DNA of 64,000 bases from Caenibacillus caldisaponilyticus (GCF_002003465.1 NZ_BDDQ01000016.1:1-64000), one strand, 5' to 3'; shown: positions 9,280 through 19,033, numbered from the stretch's first letter. Notes: a model not told the origin generated them from the letters alone. A program made the numbers and translations.

Positions 9280-10860
9280 ATGAATACGATCTCCATAGCT
9301 TCCGGCATTGATTTGCTGCAAATGGACGGCACTTGCGTCAATCCGTCCGCGACGTGGTTGATCGAGAAAGCGGTCATAAACGGAGAAGGGGTGTTGACCG
9401 AAACCGGCGCTTTAGCCGTCACAACGGGAAAATATACCGGACGATCGCCGAAAGACAAATTTATCGTGGAAGAACCCGACACGGCCGGGCGCATCGATTG
9501 GACGAACAATCAGCCGATTTCCGAGAAAACGTTTGACAAGTTGCTCGCCAAAGTCGTCCGCTATTTAAACGGGCTGAAAGAAAAATACATTTTTAAGGGC
9601 TTCGTCGGAGCGGATCCGAAGACGCGCCTCTCGGTTCAAGTCATTAACGAATTTGCATGGCACAATCTATTTGCCCGGCAACTGTTCATCCGTCCGACGG
9701 AAGAAGAGCTCGCCCGGTTCGTGCCCGAGTTCACCATTCTTTCCGCCCCCGGCTTTAAAGCCGATCCTTCTGTAGATGGCACGCGGTCGGAAGCTTTTAT
9801 CATCATTTCGTTTAAGAAAAAAATCGTGCTCATCGGCGGAACGTCTTACGCCGGCGAGATTAAAAAATCGATGTTTACCGTGATGAACGGCCTGTTGCCG
9901 GAAAAAGGCGTCCTATCCATGCATTGTTCGGCCAACGTCGGGGAAGAAGGCGACGTCGCTCTGTTCTTCGGCTTGTCCGGAACCGGAAAGACGACCTTGT
10001 CCAATGATCCCTGCCGCCGGCTGATCGGCGACGACGAACACGGATGGTCCGATTCCGGGGTTTTCAACATCGAAGGCGGCTGCTATGCGAAGACGATCCG
10101 CCTTTCCCGTGAAAAAGAACCGCAAATCTGGAATGCCATTCGCTTCGGCGCCGTCTTAGAGAACGTCATCGTCGACCCGCAAACGCGCCGAGCCGACTAT
10201 GACGACGCGTCCTTGACCGAAAACACCCGCGCGGCTTATCCGATTGATCACATCCCGAACATCATCCAAGGGGGAATCGCCGGCCACCCGAAAACGATCA
10301 TCTTTCTTACGGCGGACGCGTTCGGCGTGCTGCCCCCGATCAGCAAACTCACGAGAGAACAGGCCATGTACCACTTTTTGTCGGGCTACACGAGCAAACT
10401 CGCCGGCACCGAACGGGGCGTAACGGCTCCGCAAGCCACGTTTTCCACGTGTTTCGGCGCGCCGTTTTTGCCGCTCTTTCCCACCGTGTACGCGAAAATG
10501 CTCGGGGAAAAAATCACCGCCCACGACGTTGACGTCTACCTCGTCAATACCGGCTGGACGGGCGGACCTTACGGAGAAGGCGAACGAATTCCGCTGCCCT
10601 ACACGCGCGCCATGGTCCAAGCCGCGCTTCAAGGCGAGCTGCGCGATGCGTTTACCGTCACCGATCCCATCTTCGGTTTTCGGCTTCCGACGCACTGCCC
10701 CGGCGTGCCAGATCGCATTCTGCAGCCGAAAAGAACTTGGAAAGATCCGGAAGCCTACGAACAAAAAGCGATGGAACTCGCTAAAAAATTTAAGGAGAAC
10801 TTCAAAAAATTCGCTGAAGTATCGGAGGAGATTAAAGCGGCTGGACCGCGGATCGATTGA
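9280..10860 (+). CDS. pckA: phosphoenolpyruvate carboxykinase (ATP)
   Basis: Converts oxaloacetate and ATP to phosphoenolpyruvate, ADP and CO2, the entry step of gluconeogenesis. The 526 residues match the usual length. The kinase P-loop [11 protein letters not shown] and the metal-binding DDEHGWSD are present. Frames are open upstream of 9280, but the ATG there has GGATGG seven bases before it and gives the family N-terminus (MNTIS). Transcription starts from the 9154-9181 promoter, probably under CcpN repression, and ends at the hairpin at 10868. Confidence 0.97.
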   Translation: MNTISIASGIDLLQMDGTCVNPSATWLIEKAVINGEGVLTETGALAVTTGKYTGRSPKDKFIVEEPDTAGRIDWTNNQPISEKTFDKLLAKVVRYLNGLKEKYIFKGFVGADPKTRLSVQVINEFAWHNLFARQLFIRPTEEELARFVPEFTILSAPGFKADPSVDGTRSEAFIIISFKKKIVLIGGTSYAGEIKKSMFTVMNGLLPEKGVLSMHCSANVGEEGDVALFFGLSGTGKTTLSNDPCRRLIGDDEHGWSDSGVFNIEGGCYAKTIRLSREKEPQIWNAIRFGAVLENVIVDPQTRRADYDDASLTENTRAAYPIDHIPNIIQGGIAGHPKTIIFLTADAFGVLPPISKLTREQAMYHFLSGYTSKLAGTERGVTAPQATFSTCFGAPFLPLFPTVYAKMLGEKITAHDVDVYLVNTGWTGGPYGEGERIPLPYTRAMVQAALQGELRDAFTVTDPIFGFRLPTHCPGVPDRILQPKRTWKDPEAYEQKAMELAKKFKENFKKFAEVSEEIKAAGPRID

Positions 10861-10867
10861 GGGGATT

Positions 10868-10903
10868 ACGGCCGTCATCGTTCGGCGGGGCGGCCGTTTT
10901 TTT
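10868..10903 (+). terminator. terminator of pckA
   Basis: ACGGCCG (10868-10874) pairs with CGGCCGT (10891-10897), followed by a T run to 10903. Confidence 0.85.
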
Positions 10904-10908
10904 ATGCT

Positions 10909-11391
10909 TTAAAAAAGAAAATGCTTTTTAATATAAGCCATGCAGTTTGTGAGCACTTCGTCTTTCATCATAAAGGAAAAGCGCTGGTTTTCCTTGATGT
11001 CCTCAGGAATCTCATCTATAAAAACGGGACCGTTCGTTTCCATATAGTTTTCTTTCAACTGAACGGCATCGACTTTCGCAAAATACACGTTTTTAATGAT
11101 GGTTCCGCTCTTGCCTTCCACTTTGTACTGCCCGATGTACTTGAGCTCGGCGACGCGCCCGCCCGTTTCTTCGAACACTTCCCGAACCGCCGCTTCTTCA
11201 GGCGTTTCCCCGCGCTCCACTTTACCGCCGGGAAATTCCCAGCCGCGATGCGGATGTTTGGTCAGGAGCCATTGTTCGTGGAAGCGGCAAATCACCCAGA
11301 CATGCTTCGGACGGTGGGAAAACGGGTGGTATTGGAACGAAAAAGTGACTCGGTTCCGGTAATAATCCGAAAACGTCTCTTTATATTTCAT
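10909..11391 (-). CDS. ytkD: nudix hydrolase, YtkD type
   Basis: 160 residues with a complete nudix box ([23 protein letters not shown] pattern: GX5EX7REVXEETGG). YtkD of B. subtilis is a nucleoside triphosphate pyrophosphohydrolase that can act on 8-oxo-dGTP and is linked to spore and oxidative-damage protection. Length and the convergent position next to pckA agree with ytkD. The ATG at 11391 has only a weak GGGATGA upstream, so the start is less certain. Confidence 0.85.
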   Translation of the reverse strand: MKYKETFSDYYRNRVTFSFQYHPFSHRPKHVWVICRFHEQWLLTKHPHRGWEFPGGKVERGETPEEAAVREVFEETGGRVAELKYIGQYKVEGKSGTIIKNVYFAKVDAVQLKENYMETNGPVFIDEIPEDIKENQRFSFMMKDEVLTNCMAYIKKHFLF

Positions 11392-11655
11392 TATGACTCA
11401 ATCATCCCGTTTCTTCATATTCCGTTCAAACGTCAATTTTTACAAAAACATTTTATCCGAGCCGTCCCTTTTTTGTCCAATGAAGGAAACACACATCACC
11501 GCAGAAAATCATGCATCCGGACGTTTTCCCGTTTGTTTGCCTTCATTCCGCATATCAGTCGGCCGTTCTTCACCATCGGGCGTCAGCGGCGAAAAAGCGC
11601 AGCGTGCGTTCCAGCTGTCGGCCGAAGCGGTCGGGCACGCTGACAGCGGCCGCCG

Positions 11656-11844
11656 TCAGCGCACTCCGTCCATGCGGCTGACTTCGCCCTTCATTGCATT
11701 CAGATGTCTCTTCCATTCTTCTTCCAACTCGGTTAAGGTCAACGATTGTAGCTCACGTTCTTTGACGCGATCCCCCAGTACCGCAAGCAGCGTATGAATG
11801 ATCTGCTTTTTTCGGGATTCGACGGCGTTTCTCAATAAATTCAC
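11656..11844 (-). CDS. small FbpA-like protein
   Basis: 62 residues starting at a GTG (11844) with GAGG ten bases upstream. The sequence begins NLLRNAVESRKKQIIHTLL and contains SLTLTELEEEWK. This resembles Fur-regulated basic protein A, whose family pattern is LRNAVEKRK followed by LTLTELEKEYK; in B. subtilis these proteins assist the iron-sparing sRNA FsrA. The similarity is recalled, not computed. No clear Fur box was identified in the upstream stretch. The longer frame upstream of the GTG has no family features. Confidence 0.5.
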   Translation of the reverse strand: MNLLRNAVESRKKQIIHTLLAVLGDRVKERELQSLTLTELEEEWKRHLNAMKGEVSRMDGVR

Positions 11845-12093
11845 ATGGTTCAATCCTCTTTCACTCCAAACCTTTTTCCTCCAGTGTGCCCCTTTTACGC
11901 GCCGATTAATCGGCGATTTGGCAAAGGGCGGGCTTCCGTCATCCAGGTAAAAAGAGAACAACCCTTCATCCGGCATGTATATGTCGTGCCGAGCAAAAGG
12001 TGCGGGCAGAGCAAAAACGCTTCGGATAAAGACCGGGCAGACCGGACAATCTATGTTTAAGTCGCACACATTCTCACACTCGAGGGATGGAGC

Positions 12094-12396
12094 ATGGAAA
12101 AGAAACGCTATTATATCACCGTGGGGTCCGGAGAGATTTTGCCGGAGAAAACGTTGTCCGAATGGGAGTTTGAAATCGACGCCACCGAAGCCGAAGTGCA
12201 CGAATTGGAAAAGTTGTTCAGGGAAACGGATGAGGAATCATGGGAGAATTATTGGCGGGCGCACATCCCTTTTATGGAATACGACGAAAAAGTCAATGAA
12301 GGGGTCGACGATCAGTTAAGGCGCGTCTATGCGATGATTTACCGATTGGGCACCGAGGAAACGAAAGCCCATATCCGGTCCATGAACATTCTTTAA
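12094..12396 (+). CDS. conserved small acidic protein of unknown function
   Basis: 100 residues, acidic and soluble, with no transmembrane segment. The ATG at 12094 follows GAGGGATGG. The protein begins with a predicted beta strand (KKRYYITVGSGEI) and then a long helical stretch rich in glutamate. I have a memory of similar short Bacillus proteins listed as hydrolases, but no catalytic motif is visible here, so no function is claimed. It diverges from the FbpA-like gene. Confidence 0.6.
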   Translation: MEKKRYYITVGSGEILPEKTLSEWEFEIDATEAEVHELEKLFRETDEESWENYWRAHIPFMEYDEKVNEGVDDQLRRVYAMIYRLGTEETKAHIRSMNIL

Positions 12397-12917
12397 AAGC
12401 ATCGTATCGCCCGTGGAACGCGTTGAACTTCAAGGCGGCCGATCCGCGGCGATCGGAAAAAGTCTTTTACGCCGAGGCGGAAAACGCCGGACGTGAACGG
12501 GCCGGTGAGCGTTCCGAGCGCATTATATCGATCGAAACGATGTATAAAATCGCCATCGGACGGTTAAACTGATCATACCCTAACCCCAACACTTTCATCC
12601 ATTCCTGCCGTCGTCGGCAGGAACTTTTTTGTTCCCGCTTCCGAAAAGAAACATCCTCCCCGCCGCCGTCCCTTAAAGGCAAACCCGGCTGGCCATTGAA
12701 AGCCGTCCGATAAACACGACATTTCTCTTCTGACCGCGGCGAAACTTCGAAAACAGCGAGCAACACGCGCTTCCTCTACGTTTCTGTCACCGAGACGACA
12801 TCGCTCCCTTCACCATGCCGCAGCGCACCATCCAAACGTTTGTTTTGGCAAACCGACGAAAACGGACGTACAATACGGGTGAAAGCCGTGGAAACCGCCT
12901 TTAAAGGAGAGAAAGGC
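12397..12917. other. intergenic region with one terminator
   Basis: No coding frame here has a plausible start and composition. The only clear element is the hairpin at 12602-12630. If that hairpin serves the upstream gene, its transcript has a 200-base 3' untranslated region. Confidence 0.4.
12602..12630 (+). terminator. rho-independent terminator
   Basis: TTCCTGCCG (12602-12610), loop TCGT, CGGCAGGAA (12615-12623), then CTTTTTTG. It is strong and on the plus strand; it probably ends the 12094-12396 transcript. Confidence 0.8.
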
Positions 12918-13172
12918 ATGAAGGCCATCGGAACCGTGATCAACAAATCGGGAAAGGCGATCGCCATCTTTCAAGTCAAGCCTGACGTGGTGGGCGATCC
13001 GAAGAAAGCGAAAACCTATCGGGAACGCTTGCGGCGAAACTTTCGCACCGTCCCCATCGTTTTGATCAGTTTAAAGGACGGCCGGCTTGTTTTTGAAGGC
13101 GACGAGAAAGACATTCAGCTCATTAAAGACGACGATATGGCGCGTTATTATTGGAGAGGGTATCAAATATAA
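12918..13172 (+). CDS. hypothetical protein, 84 residues
   Basis: Basic small protein. The ATG at 12918 has AAAGGAG about ten bases upstream, better than any earlier start in the frame. It contains alternating short strands and a lysine/arginine-rich stretch (KKAKTYRERLRRNF), ending in WRGYQI. No signal peptide or membrane segment is seen and no family is recognised. Confidence 0.55.
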   Translation: MKAIGTVINKSGKAIAIFQVKPDVVGDPKKAKTYRERLRRNFRTVPIVLISLKDGRLVFEGDEKDIQLIKDDDMARYYWRGYQI

Positions 13173-13235
13173 TCCGCGCCGGACGCGGCCGAGGAAAACG
13201 TTCCGTTTTTGCGCCCATCGAGTCGGACCATCGTC

Positions 13236-13544
13236 TCACACCTTTTCAACCTGGCCGTCCGCCCACCATTGTTCCGCCAACGCTTGCAGCCCTTCGCCGT
13301 TCAAATTACCGAGCATATCAATAAAATCGGGATCGTTTAAAAGGGTGCGGATGTCCTCGATGCCGTTGTGGTCGCCAATGATCGAGCCGAACCCTTGATT
13401 TTGTTTTTTATGGCTTTCAAACTGTGTCGGATAATTGTTGCCCATATTCAAACAAGACGCATCGCTGATCGATCCGATCCGGAGTTCGCCGATGAGAAAC
13501 ACCGGCGACAACAGGTTGGCCGGAAATCCGTTTTCTCTCGCCAC
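13236..13544 (-). CDS. hypothetical protein, possibly GerPA/GerPF-related
   Basis: About 102 residues from a GTG at 13544, which has GGGGGG six bases upstream. The centre reads LIGELRIGSISDASCLNMGN, followed by a glycine- and asparagine-rich stretch and an acidic C-terminus. The small strand pattern ending in a MGN or GD turn recalls the spore germination proteins GerPA/GerPF, but the match is weak and unverified. The frame continues upstream with low-quality composition, so the start is the part least certain. Confidence 0.45.
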   Translation of the reverse strand: MARENGFPANLLSPVFLIGELRIGSISDASCLNMGNNYPTQFESHKKQNQGFGSIIGDHNGIEDIRTLLNDPDFIDMLGNLNGEGLQALAEQWWADGQVEKV

Positions 13545-13936
13545 AACCGTCCCCCCAATGTTTCCAAAAACGTCGATTCCCTCCACGCACAAGTCGAGCG
13601 GACGCAGCGCACCGCTTGATCGATGACCGGCCCGCGCGCGTGTTCCAGACGCGCCGGAAGGAACATTCAATCGAAGAAGAACAAAAAACACCGGTGCAGA
13701 TTCCCCAAAAATGTTGCACTGCCCGGCAACGCGTGCATAATCTATCGCAAAGAGGAAATGACGCACATTAAAGTTCAAAGCCGTCGCATTGAACACATTT
13801 CCGCAGCGGCCGTCTAACCTGCGCGCGCCGCTTCACGTGCGGCAGCCGCCGGTTCCATGCGGTAAAACGGCCGATTAAAACATGTGTATGTCTCCTATGA
13901 AACGGTTATGACCCATCGGATAAAGGAGCACTTGGG
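13545..13936. other. intergenic region
   Basis: About 390 bases between divergent genes. No believable frame, RNA or hairpin was seen apart from the ribosome binding sites of the flanking genes. Confidence 0.4.
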
Positions 13937-14389
13937 ATGAATCCGTTTATCGATCCCGATGAACTGAAAACTTATATGGAAAAATGGCGCCAACCCTTCT
14001 TGGAAAATTTTCCGTTTGGCGGGGACGCGATTCACAAACAAGTGATGGAAACGCTCCAATATTTTTTGCCCGGTTTTTTAACCGGCCAAACCGCTCAGCG
14101 ACAAGCCCGATCGCGTCCCGAACCTCAAGTCTTTGAAACCCACGATTTCGTCATCGTCCGCATTCCCTTGGCGCAGGACGACGACGGCAAACCGCGTTTA
14201 TCCGTAGACGCCTATCATTTATACGTCAGCCGACTGCCCGGGCAAAAAGATGCGCTGACGATCCAGCTGCCGTCGCCGGTCAAACCGAAATCGGCCAAAG
14301 CGGAATTCCGGAACGGGATTTTGGAAGTCCGTCTGGTCAAGCACGGCTACGACCCGACGGCCGAGATCAACATCGACGAAAAACGGTAG
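13937..14389 (+). CDS. Hsp20/alpha-crystallin-like spore protein
   Basis: 150 residues. The C-terminal half has the alpha-crystallin pattern, including FRNGILEVRLVKHG (the A-x-x-x-NGxLxV signature). The N-terminal half is helical and lacks a signal peptide. In Bacillus this arrangement occurs in GerT/CotP-type spore coat proteins related to small heat-shock proteins. AAAGGAG lies eight bases before the ATG. A spore role is inferred from the family, not shown by a visible sporulation promoter. Confidence 0.65.
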   Translation: MNPFIDPDELKTYMEKWRQPFLENFPFGGDAIHKQVMETLQYFLPGFLTGQTAQRQARSRPEPQVFETHDFVIVRIPLAQDDDGKPRLSVDAYHLYVSRLPGQKDALTIQLPSPVKPKSAKAEFRNGILEVRLVKHGYDPTAEINIDEKR

Positions 14390-14424
14390 ACGGGGGATCG
14401 CCCTCCGTGCCGCATGATGCTTGT

Positions 14425-14874
14425 TTATTTCAAATATCCGGCTCTCGTCAAGATCATTCGCCCCATCGGATTGAGATTTGCGATCGGATCATTGAGCGAA
14501 AAATACTTGAGTTCGAGCCCTTCGTCGTCATTGATCCTCGGCGTGCCGGCGATCCCCGCCGCTTCATACACGGCGACGACATTGTACACTTCATCCCCAT
14601 GGGGATATTTATAATAAAACGCCTCGCCGGATAACACCGTCACAAATTGAAAGGAGCTCGCCGCGAGGCCCGCTTCCTCATACAATTCCCTCGCGGCGGC
14701 TTCCTCGAGCGACTCCCCTAATTCCAAAGCGCCGCCGATCGTCCCCCAATCGCCGCTATCCGTTCGTTTTTGCAGCAAGACTTGGTCTTTTTCGTTCTTA
14801 ACGATGACGGCGACGCCGACCATGATGATCGGCCGCGTCCCGATGAGTTTTCGCAGTTCTTGTATGTATCCCAT
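14425..14874 (-). CDS. nudix hydrolase
   Basis: 149 residues with a full nudix box GGALELGESLEEAAAREL followed by YEEAGL. The protein starts with about 15 helical residues and then VGVAVIVKNEKDQVLLQKR, typical of ADP-ribose or nucleotide pyrophosphatases. The substrate cannot be told from the box. GGAG lies nine bases before the ATG at 14874. It converges on the Hsp20-like gene with only 35 bases between stops. Confidence 0.85.
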   Translation of the reverse strand: MGYIQELRKLIGTRPIIMVGVAVIVKNEKDQVLLQKRTDSGDWGTIGGALELGESLEEAAARELYEEAGLAASSFQFVTVLSGEAFYYKYPHGDEVYNVVAVYEAAGIAGTPRINDDEGLELKYFSLNDPIANLNPMGRMILTRAGYLK

Positions 14875-14951
14875 GGATCAGCTCTCCATTCGTGAATTGA
14901 ATTGAGCGCGCGGCGTCCGGCAGGAAACGCCAAGCCGCCTTCCCGAACACT

Positions 14952-14981
14952 TGTAGCGGTCGAAGCGATCGGTCTATAATT
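14952..14981 (+). promoter_or_regulatory. promoter of the amidase gene
   Basis: A consensus TATAAT at 14976-14981 is preceded by TTGTAG at 14952-14957, an 18-base spacer. It lies 39 bases before the start codon. Confidence 0.5.
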
Positions 14982-15019
14982 GAAAAAGCAAAACTTTTTA
15001 TCATTTGGGAGTTGTGATC

Positions 15020-16462
15020 ATGGACATCCAAACTATGACGGCGGCGGAACTACTCGAGCGCTATCGGAACCGATCGCTTTCGCCGGTCGAAGTGACGGAC
15101 GAGCTTTTTAAATACATCCGGGAATGGAACCCGATCCTGAATGCCTTCGTCACGTTGAACGAAGAAGAAGCGCGCGAGCAGGCCAAACGCGCCGAGGCCC
15201 GTTACCGACGCGGGGAAAACCCGTTGCCATTGGAAGGCGTGCCCGTCGCGATCAAAGATTTGACAAATACGAAAGGCTTGCGCACCACTTACGGGACGCC
15301 GCTTTATAAAGACCACATCCCGGACCGTGACGCCACGGTCGTCCAGCGTCTGAAGGCCGCCGGGGCCATCATTATGGGCAAAACGAATACGCCGGAATTC
15401 GGATACAAAGCGACGACGGATAACCCGTTGTTCGGCGCGACGCGCAATCCGTGGAATCCCGAGACGAACGCCGGAGGTTCCAGCGGCGGTTCGGCGGCGG
15501 CCGTCTCCGCCGGTTTCGTGCCGCTCGCCGAAGGCAGCGACGGCGGCGGTTCGATCCGCATACCGGCCGCCCTTTGCGGCGTGTTCGGCTTTAAGCCTTC
15601 ATACGGACGCATCCCGTACGATAACCATCTCAACGGCATTTTCGGGACGCATGAACCGTTTTTGCATTACGGGACGCTGACGCGTTCCGTCCGCGACGCC
15701 GCGCTCATGTTTGACGTGATGAAAGGAGAGGCGGCGACCGACCCGTTTTCCCTTCCCGATTCCGGATGGTCGGCGTTTAAGGCCCTGGACGTCGAAATCG
15801 ACCGATCGCTGAAAATCGGCTGGACGCTCGATTTCGGAATGTACGAAATCGACCACGAGGTCGCGCGCGTTTTTCAAGACGCCATCGACGCCTTGGCCGA
15901 CGACGGTTGGGACATCCAAGTCGTCGAAGTGCGCTTCGGCAAAACACTCCGGGAATACATTGAGTTCTTCGAGCGTCTGTGGACGGTCGGCTTGGCGGCA
16001 GGCTGCAAAGAGGAAGCCGACGCGCACCCGGAAGCCTTTTCAAAAAGCTTTTTGGAAATGGTCGAACGCGGCACCCGGCTGACGGCGGTCGAATTCAAAC
16101 GGCTTGAAGAAGACCGGGCCGCCCTTTGGCACATCATGCAAGGCATTTTTTCCGAATACGACATTTTCATTTCGCCGACCGTTGCGGTTCCCGCTTTCCA
16201 TTGGTCATGGGAAGGCCCGCCGGCCATCAACGGCAAACCGATCAAAGCCGATTCGGATTGGGTCATGACGCAAATCTACAACCTGACGGGGCATCCCGCG
16301 ATTTCGATTCCCATCGGGCTCACGAAAGACGGCCTGCCCGTCGGCCTTCAAGCCGCAAGCGGCAGGCTCCAGGATGAAAAACTGCTCCGCTTTGCCTACA
16401 TGTATGAACAACGCTTTGCAACGCTCGCCGGCCGCGTGGCGAATCGGATGATGACTCCATAA
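15020..16462 (+). CDS. amidase, amidase-signature family
   Basis: 480 residues. The Ser-cisSer-Lys catalytic triad is visible: Lys in PVAIKDLTNTKG, the glycine/serine-rich NAGGSSGGSAAAVSAG, and the nucleophile region EGSDGGGSIRIPA. It hydrolyses amide bonds; it is not the GatA subunit by context because gatC and gatB are not adjacent. Bacillus paralogues act on aliphatic or aryl amides. GGGAG eight bases before the ATG at 15020 sets the start. It is a monocistronic unit with its own promoter. Confidence 0.88.
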   Translation: MDIQTMTAAELLERYRNRSLSPVEVTDELFKYIREWNPILNAFVTLNEEEAREQAKRAEARYRRGENPLPLEGVPVAIKDLTNTKGLRTTYGTPLYKDHIPDRDATVVQRLKAAGAIIMGKTNTPEFGYKATTDNPLFGATRNPWNPETNAGGSSGGSAAAVSAGFVPLAEGSDGGGSIRIPAALCGVFGFKPSYGRIPYDNHLNGIFGTHEPFLHYGTLTRSVRDAALMFDVMKGEAATDPFSLPDSGWSAFKALDVEIDRSLKIGWTLDFGMYEIDHEVARVFQDAIDALADDGWDIQVVEVRFGKTLREYIEFFERLWTVGLAAGCKEEADAHPEAFSKSFLEMVERGTRLTAVEFKRLEEDRAALWHIMQGIFSEYDIFISPTVAVPAFHWSWEGPPAINGKPIKADSDWVMTQIYNLTGHPAISIPIGLTKDGLPVGLQAASGRLQDEKLLRFAYMYEQRFATLAGRVANRMMTP

Positions 16463-16799
16463 GCGTGTCAACGCCCAGCCAAAGGCATCTTGGACAGTCT
16501 GCCGACGCGCTGCGCCAGACGCCAGTGGGCAATCTGAACCGTGAAATCCGCTCGAACGGATGGATTCCCGTCGCGAGGCGATTTAGAAAAAGCTTTCCAG
16601 CGGCCGACCGCTCTGGAAAGCTTTTTCTTATGCTGCCCAACCCAAAGACGGGAGGGTGCGTCTTGCCGCGAACTGTTCTTGCGCCAGCAAAAAGAAAGTG
16701 GACGGCTCGACGCGGCGTTTCCGAGGCCTGCCGGGAAAGGATCACCGCCCCATCCAGGCGAGAGCCGGAAAGGAATCGCACATCCGAGCCGCTTGCAGA
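16463..16799. other. convergent intergenic region
   Basis: Holds the 16586-16627 terminator between the convergent amidase and FAH genes. Nothing else is seen in the remaining 290 bases. Confidence 0.4.
16586..16627. terminator. bidirectional terminator
   Basis: A 15-bp perfect stem (16586-16600 with 16613-16627), with A tracts on one side and T tracts on the other, lies between two convergent genes. Confidence 0.85.
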
Positions 16800-17555
16800 C
16801 TATAAAACCGTGACTTGCAAAGTGCCGATGCCTTCAATCGTGGCAGCGACATCATCCCCCGGATGGAGCGGGCCGACACCGGCAGGCGTTCCCGTCAGGA
16901 TGACGTCCCCGGGTTCGAGCGTCATCACTTCGGTGACGGCGGCGATGATTTTTTCGACGGAGTGCACCATATCGCTTGTATGGCCGTCTTGCTTCGTCAC
17001 GCCGTTCTGCGTCAGTTTGATGGAAAGGTTGCGGGGATTGACGTCCGTCGCGACGAACGGTCCGATCGGCTTGTAGGTCGGATAGGATTTCGCACGCGTG
17101 TACTGGCCGTCGCGGGCTTGCAAATCGCGATCGGACACATCGATGGCGACCGTGTAGCCGAAGACGACATCCAAGGCCTCGGCTTCCGTAACCCGATGGG
17201 CTTTTTTGCCGATGACAACCGCCAATTCCGCTTCATAGTCGATGCGGTGAGTCGGTTTGGCCAACCGTATCGATTCCCCCGGGCCGATGATGGCGCTGGG
17301 CGACACCATAAACATCATCGGTTCTTTCGGAAGCGGCTTGTTTTGTTCCTTCGCGTGATCGACGTAATTGAGCCCGATAGCGATGACTTGCTTCGGCTCA
17401 ACGGGGGCAAGCCACTTGACGTCTTCAAGGCGATACACGCGATCCGTCGGCACCGCCGGTTCGTCGAGATAGGTGCCGAGAAGTTCGATGACGCGGTCGC
17501 CGTCAACCATGCCGTGCTTGATTTCACCGTTGTATAGAAACCGTCCATACTTCAT
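16800..17555 (-). CDS. fumarylacetoacetate hydrolase family protein
   Basis: 251 residues of the FAH fold. The metal-binding glutamates and aspartate are in DYEAELAVVIGKK and the following VFGYTVAIDVSDRD; the C-terminal motif is PGDVILTGTPAGVG. Related enzymes are oxaloacetate decarboxylases, acylpyruvases or 2-hydroxyhepta-2,4-diene-1,7-dioate isomerases, so the substrate is open. The ATG at 17555 has GGGGGA upstream and replaces a start 17 codons earlier. It is transcribed alone. Confidence 0.85.
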   Translation of the reverse strand: MKYGRFLYNGEIKHGMVDGDRVIELLGTYLDEPAVPTDRVYRLEDVKWLAPVEPKQVIAIGLNYVDHAKEQNKPLPKEPMMFMVSPSAIIGPGESIRLAKPTHRIDYEAELAVVIGKKAHRVTEAEALDVVFGYTVAIDVSDRDLQARDGQYTRAKSYPTYKPIGPFVATDVNPRNLSIKLTQNGVTKQDGHTSDMVHSVEKIIAAVTEVMTLEPGDVILTGTPAGVGPLHPGDDVAATIEGIGTLQVTVL

Positions 17556-17678
17556 CACGGGGTCCCCCTTTTGGAAAAGATAATATTCATATCGATTGAA
17601 CGGCATGCCATCCAGGCTGTCCTGCTCAGAAGCTTCGATCCGGTTTTCGTGAGTGGTAAACGCCGCCGAATTGACTTT

Positions 17679-17692
17679 ATTTTACCATATTT
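17679..17692 (-). promoter_or_regulatory. possible extended -10 promoter of the FAH gene
   Basis: The minus strand reads TGGTAAAAT, an extended -10, about 125 bases before the start. No good -35 hexamer is visible. Confidence 0.3.
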
Positions 17693-17827
17693 ATCATAAA
17701 TGAAAGAGAAAAGCCGGCGGCGGGCAACAAATGGGAGACGCAGCGGCGTGCCGTTGCGGTGCATGCTTTACCGCCATCTCCCCAAAGCGCAACCGCTTTC
17801 AATGGCTGCCGCACAGGGGGGGCGGGG

Positions 17828-18322
17828 TTATCGAAAATGAGCGTTTCTCAAATATTGTTCAATCACCGGCACCGTTTTGTCCCCGATGATCAGCATGGCG
17901 AGCGCCCACGGAAAGATTCCGATAAACGTCAAACATAAAAATCGCAGCGGACCGACCTTCGTCAAGCCGGCGACATAGGAAATGTAATTGCCGACGCCGA
18001 AAGGCCGCGCGAGCGCGATGCTCCAAACGCCATACTTGTGAAACCAATTTCGCGCTTTTTTTACCCCTCTTTTCAATTTAGACGGCAAGAGATTTTCCAA
18101 CTTATAGGCGATGGCATAGGGAATTAAGCTCGCGATGCTGTAAAAAAAACTCATGCCCGCCGCAACGGCGGACGCTTCCAAAATATTGAGGGGCATCATG
18201 TAGCCGTAGGCGAGGACGACGACGATTCCGGGAAAAGGGATCGATGCGCCCTCAATGAACATGGTCAAAAACAAGCCGATGAGGCCGATGCCGTTCAGCC
18301 ATTCCGAAAGACTATGAATCAA
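17828..18322 (-). CDS. DedA/SNARE-associated family membrane protein
   Basis: About 164 residues with four or five hydrophobic segments and the family's re-entrant region EGASIPFPGIVVVL and ARPFGVGNYISYVAG. DedA proteins are implicated in flipping undecaprenyl phosphate or phospholipids and in proton homeostasis. A TTG at 18322 with GAAAGGAAG seven bases upstream is preferred; a GTG nine codons earlier is the alternative. No terminator with a U tract was found. Confidence 0.8.
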   Translation of the reverse strand: MIHSLSEWLNGIGLIGLFLTMFIEGASIPFPGIVVVLAYGYMMPLNILEASAVAAGMSFFYSIASLIPYAIAYKLENLLPSKLKRGVKKARNWFHKYGVWSIALARPFGVGNYISYVAGLTKVGPLRFLCLTFIGIFPWALAMLIIGDKTVPVIEQYLRNAHFR

Positions 18323-18637
18323 AAGGAAGCTTCCTTTCTTCACGCGCACAAACGGTGTTTTTATTTAAAGTATATCTTCACATGGTCGCATCCGTCAGCC
18401 TTTTTATGAAAAAACCCCGGCGAACGCATGGCGGCGCGGCCTTTTCGGTTGATATGAAACCTCCGTACCGGCCGGCGGTGACTTGCAGCATGGCTTGGCC
18501 CACCGCGTCTCCGACCAATGCGTGCCTCGATTCGCCCGCAGCTTACTCTTTTAACCTCCGCGGAAGGGCGGCCGCGCCTTCCGATCTTGCCGATTTTGGA
18601 AAGCGGAGATTTCGGGCTGTTTCCCGCCGCCCGCTTA
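18323..18637. other. divergent intergenic region
   Basis: No credible gene. In particular, nothing here resembles the missing N-terminal half of the dioxygenase that follows. Confidence 0.45.
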
Positions 18638-18646
18638 TGGTATAAC
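18638..18646 (+). promoter_or_regulatory. extended -10 promoter of the dioxygenase-esterase pair
   Basis: TGGTATAAC (TG at 18638-18639, TATAAC at 18641-18646) precedes the AGGAGG site by about 30 bases. The -35 region (TGTTTC) is weak. Confidence 0.45.
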
Positions 18647-18688
18647 TGATTCAAGTCAGAAAGAACCATTCTGGCGAGGAGGATGTCT

Positions 18689-19033
18689 ATGCTTGCCGTC
18701 CTGGAAAGCGGAACGATGGGGACGGGAACGGTTCACCACATCGCCTGGCGCGCGACCGATCGCGCGGAACAGGAACAGTGGCGCGACTGGATTTTCGAAA
18801 AGGGATTGCACCCGACGTCCGTCATCGATCGCCGTTATTTTACGTCGATTTATTTCCGGGAATTCGGCGGCATTCTGTTTGAAATCGCGACGGATGGCCC
18901 CGGCTTTCTCATCGACGAACCGGCAGACCGCCTGGGCGAAACATTGAAGCTGCCGGAATGGCTGGAACCGCATCGGCAGGCGATTGAAGCGCGCTTAAAA
19001 CCCGTCCGCTTAGATGGAGGCGATCAACCGTGA
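18689..19033 (+). CDS. ring-cleaving dioxygenase, C-terminal domain only (truncated MhqO-like)
   Basis: About 114 residues that correspond to the C-terminal vicinal-oxygen-chelate domain of two-domain extradiol dioxygenases such as MhqO, which are about 310 residues. GTVHHIAWRA and ILFEIATDGPGF are typical metal-ligand segments. The N-terminal domain, which carries another metal-binding histidine in this family, is absent. Yet the piece has an extended -10 promoter and AGGAGG six bases before the second ATG (18689), so it may be expressed. Its TGA overlaps the GTG of the esterase gene by two bases, as in intact operons. Confidence 0.7.
   Translation: MLAVLESGTMGTGTVHHIAWRATDRAEQEQWRDWIFEKGLHPTSVIDRRYFTSIYFREFGGILFEIATDGPGFLIDEPADRLGETLKLPEWLEPHRQAIEARLKPVRLDGGDQP

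Noticed and set aside
12467-12766. 99-codon minus-strand frame in the 12.4-12.9 kb spacer.
   Set aside because: It runs through the 12602-12630 terminator hairpin and has no start signal or conserved pattern.
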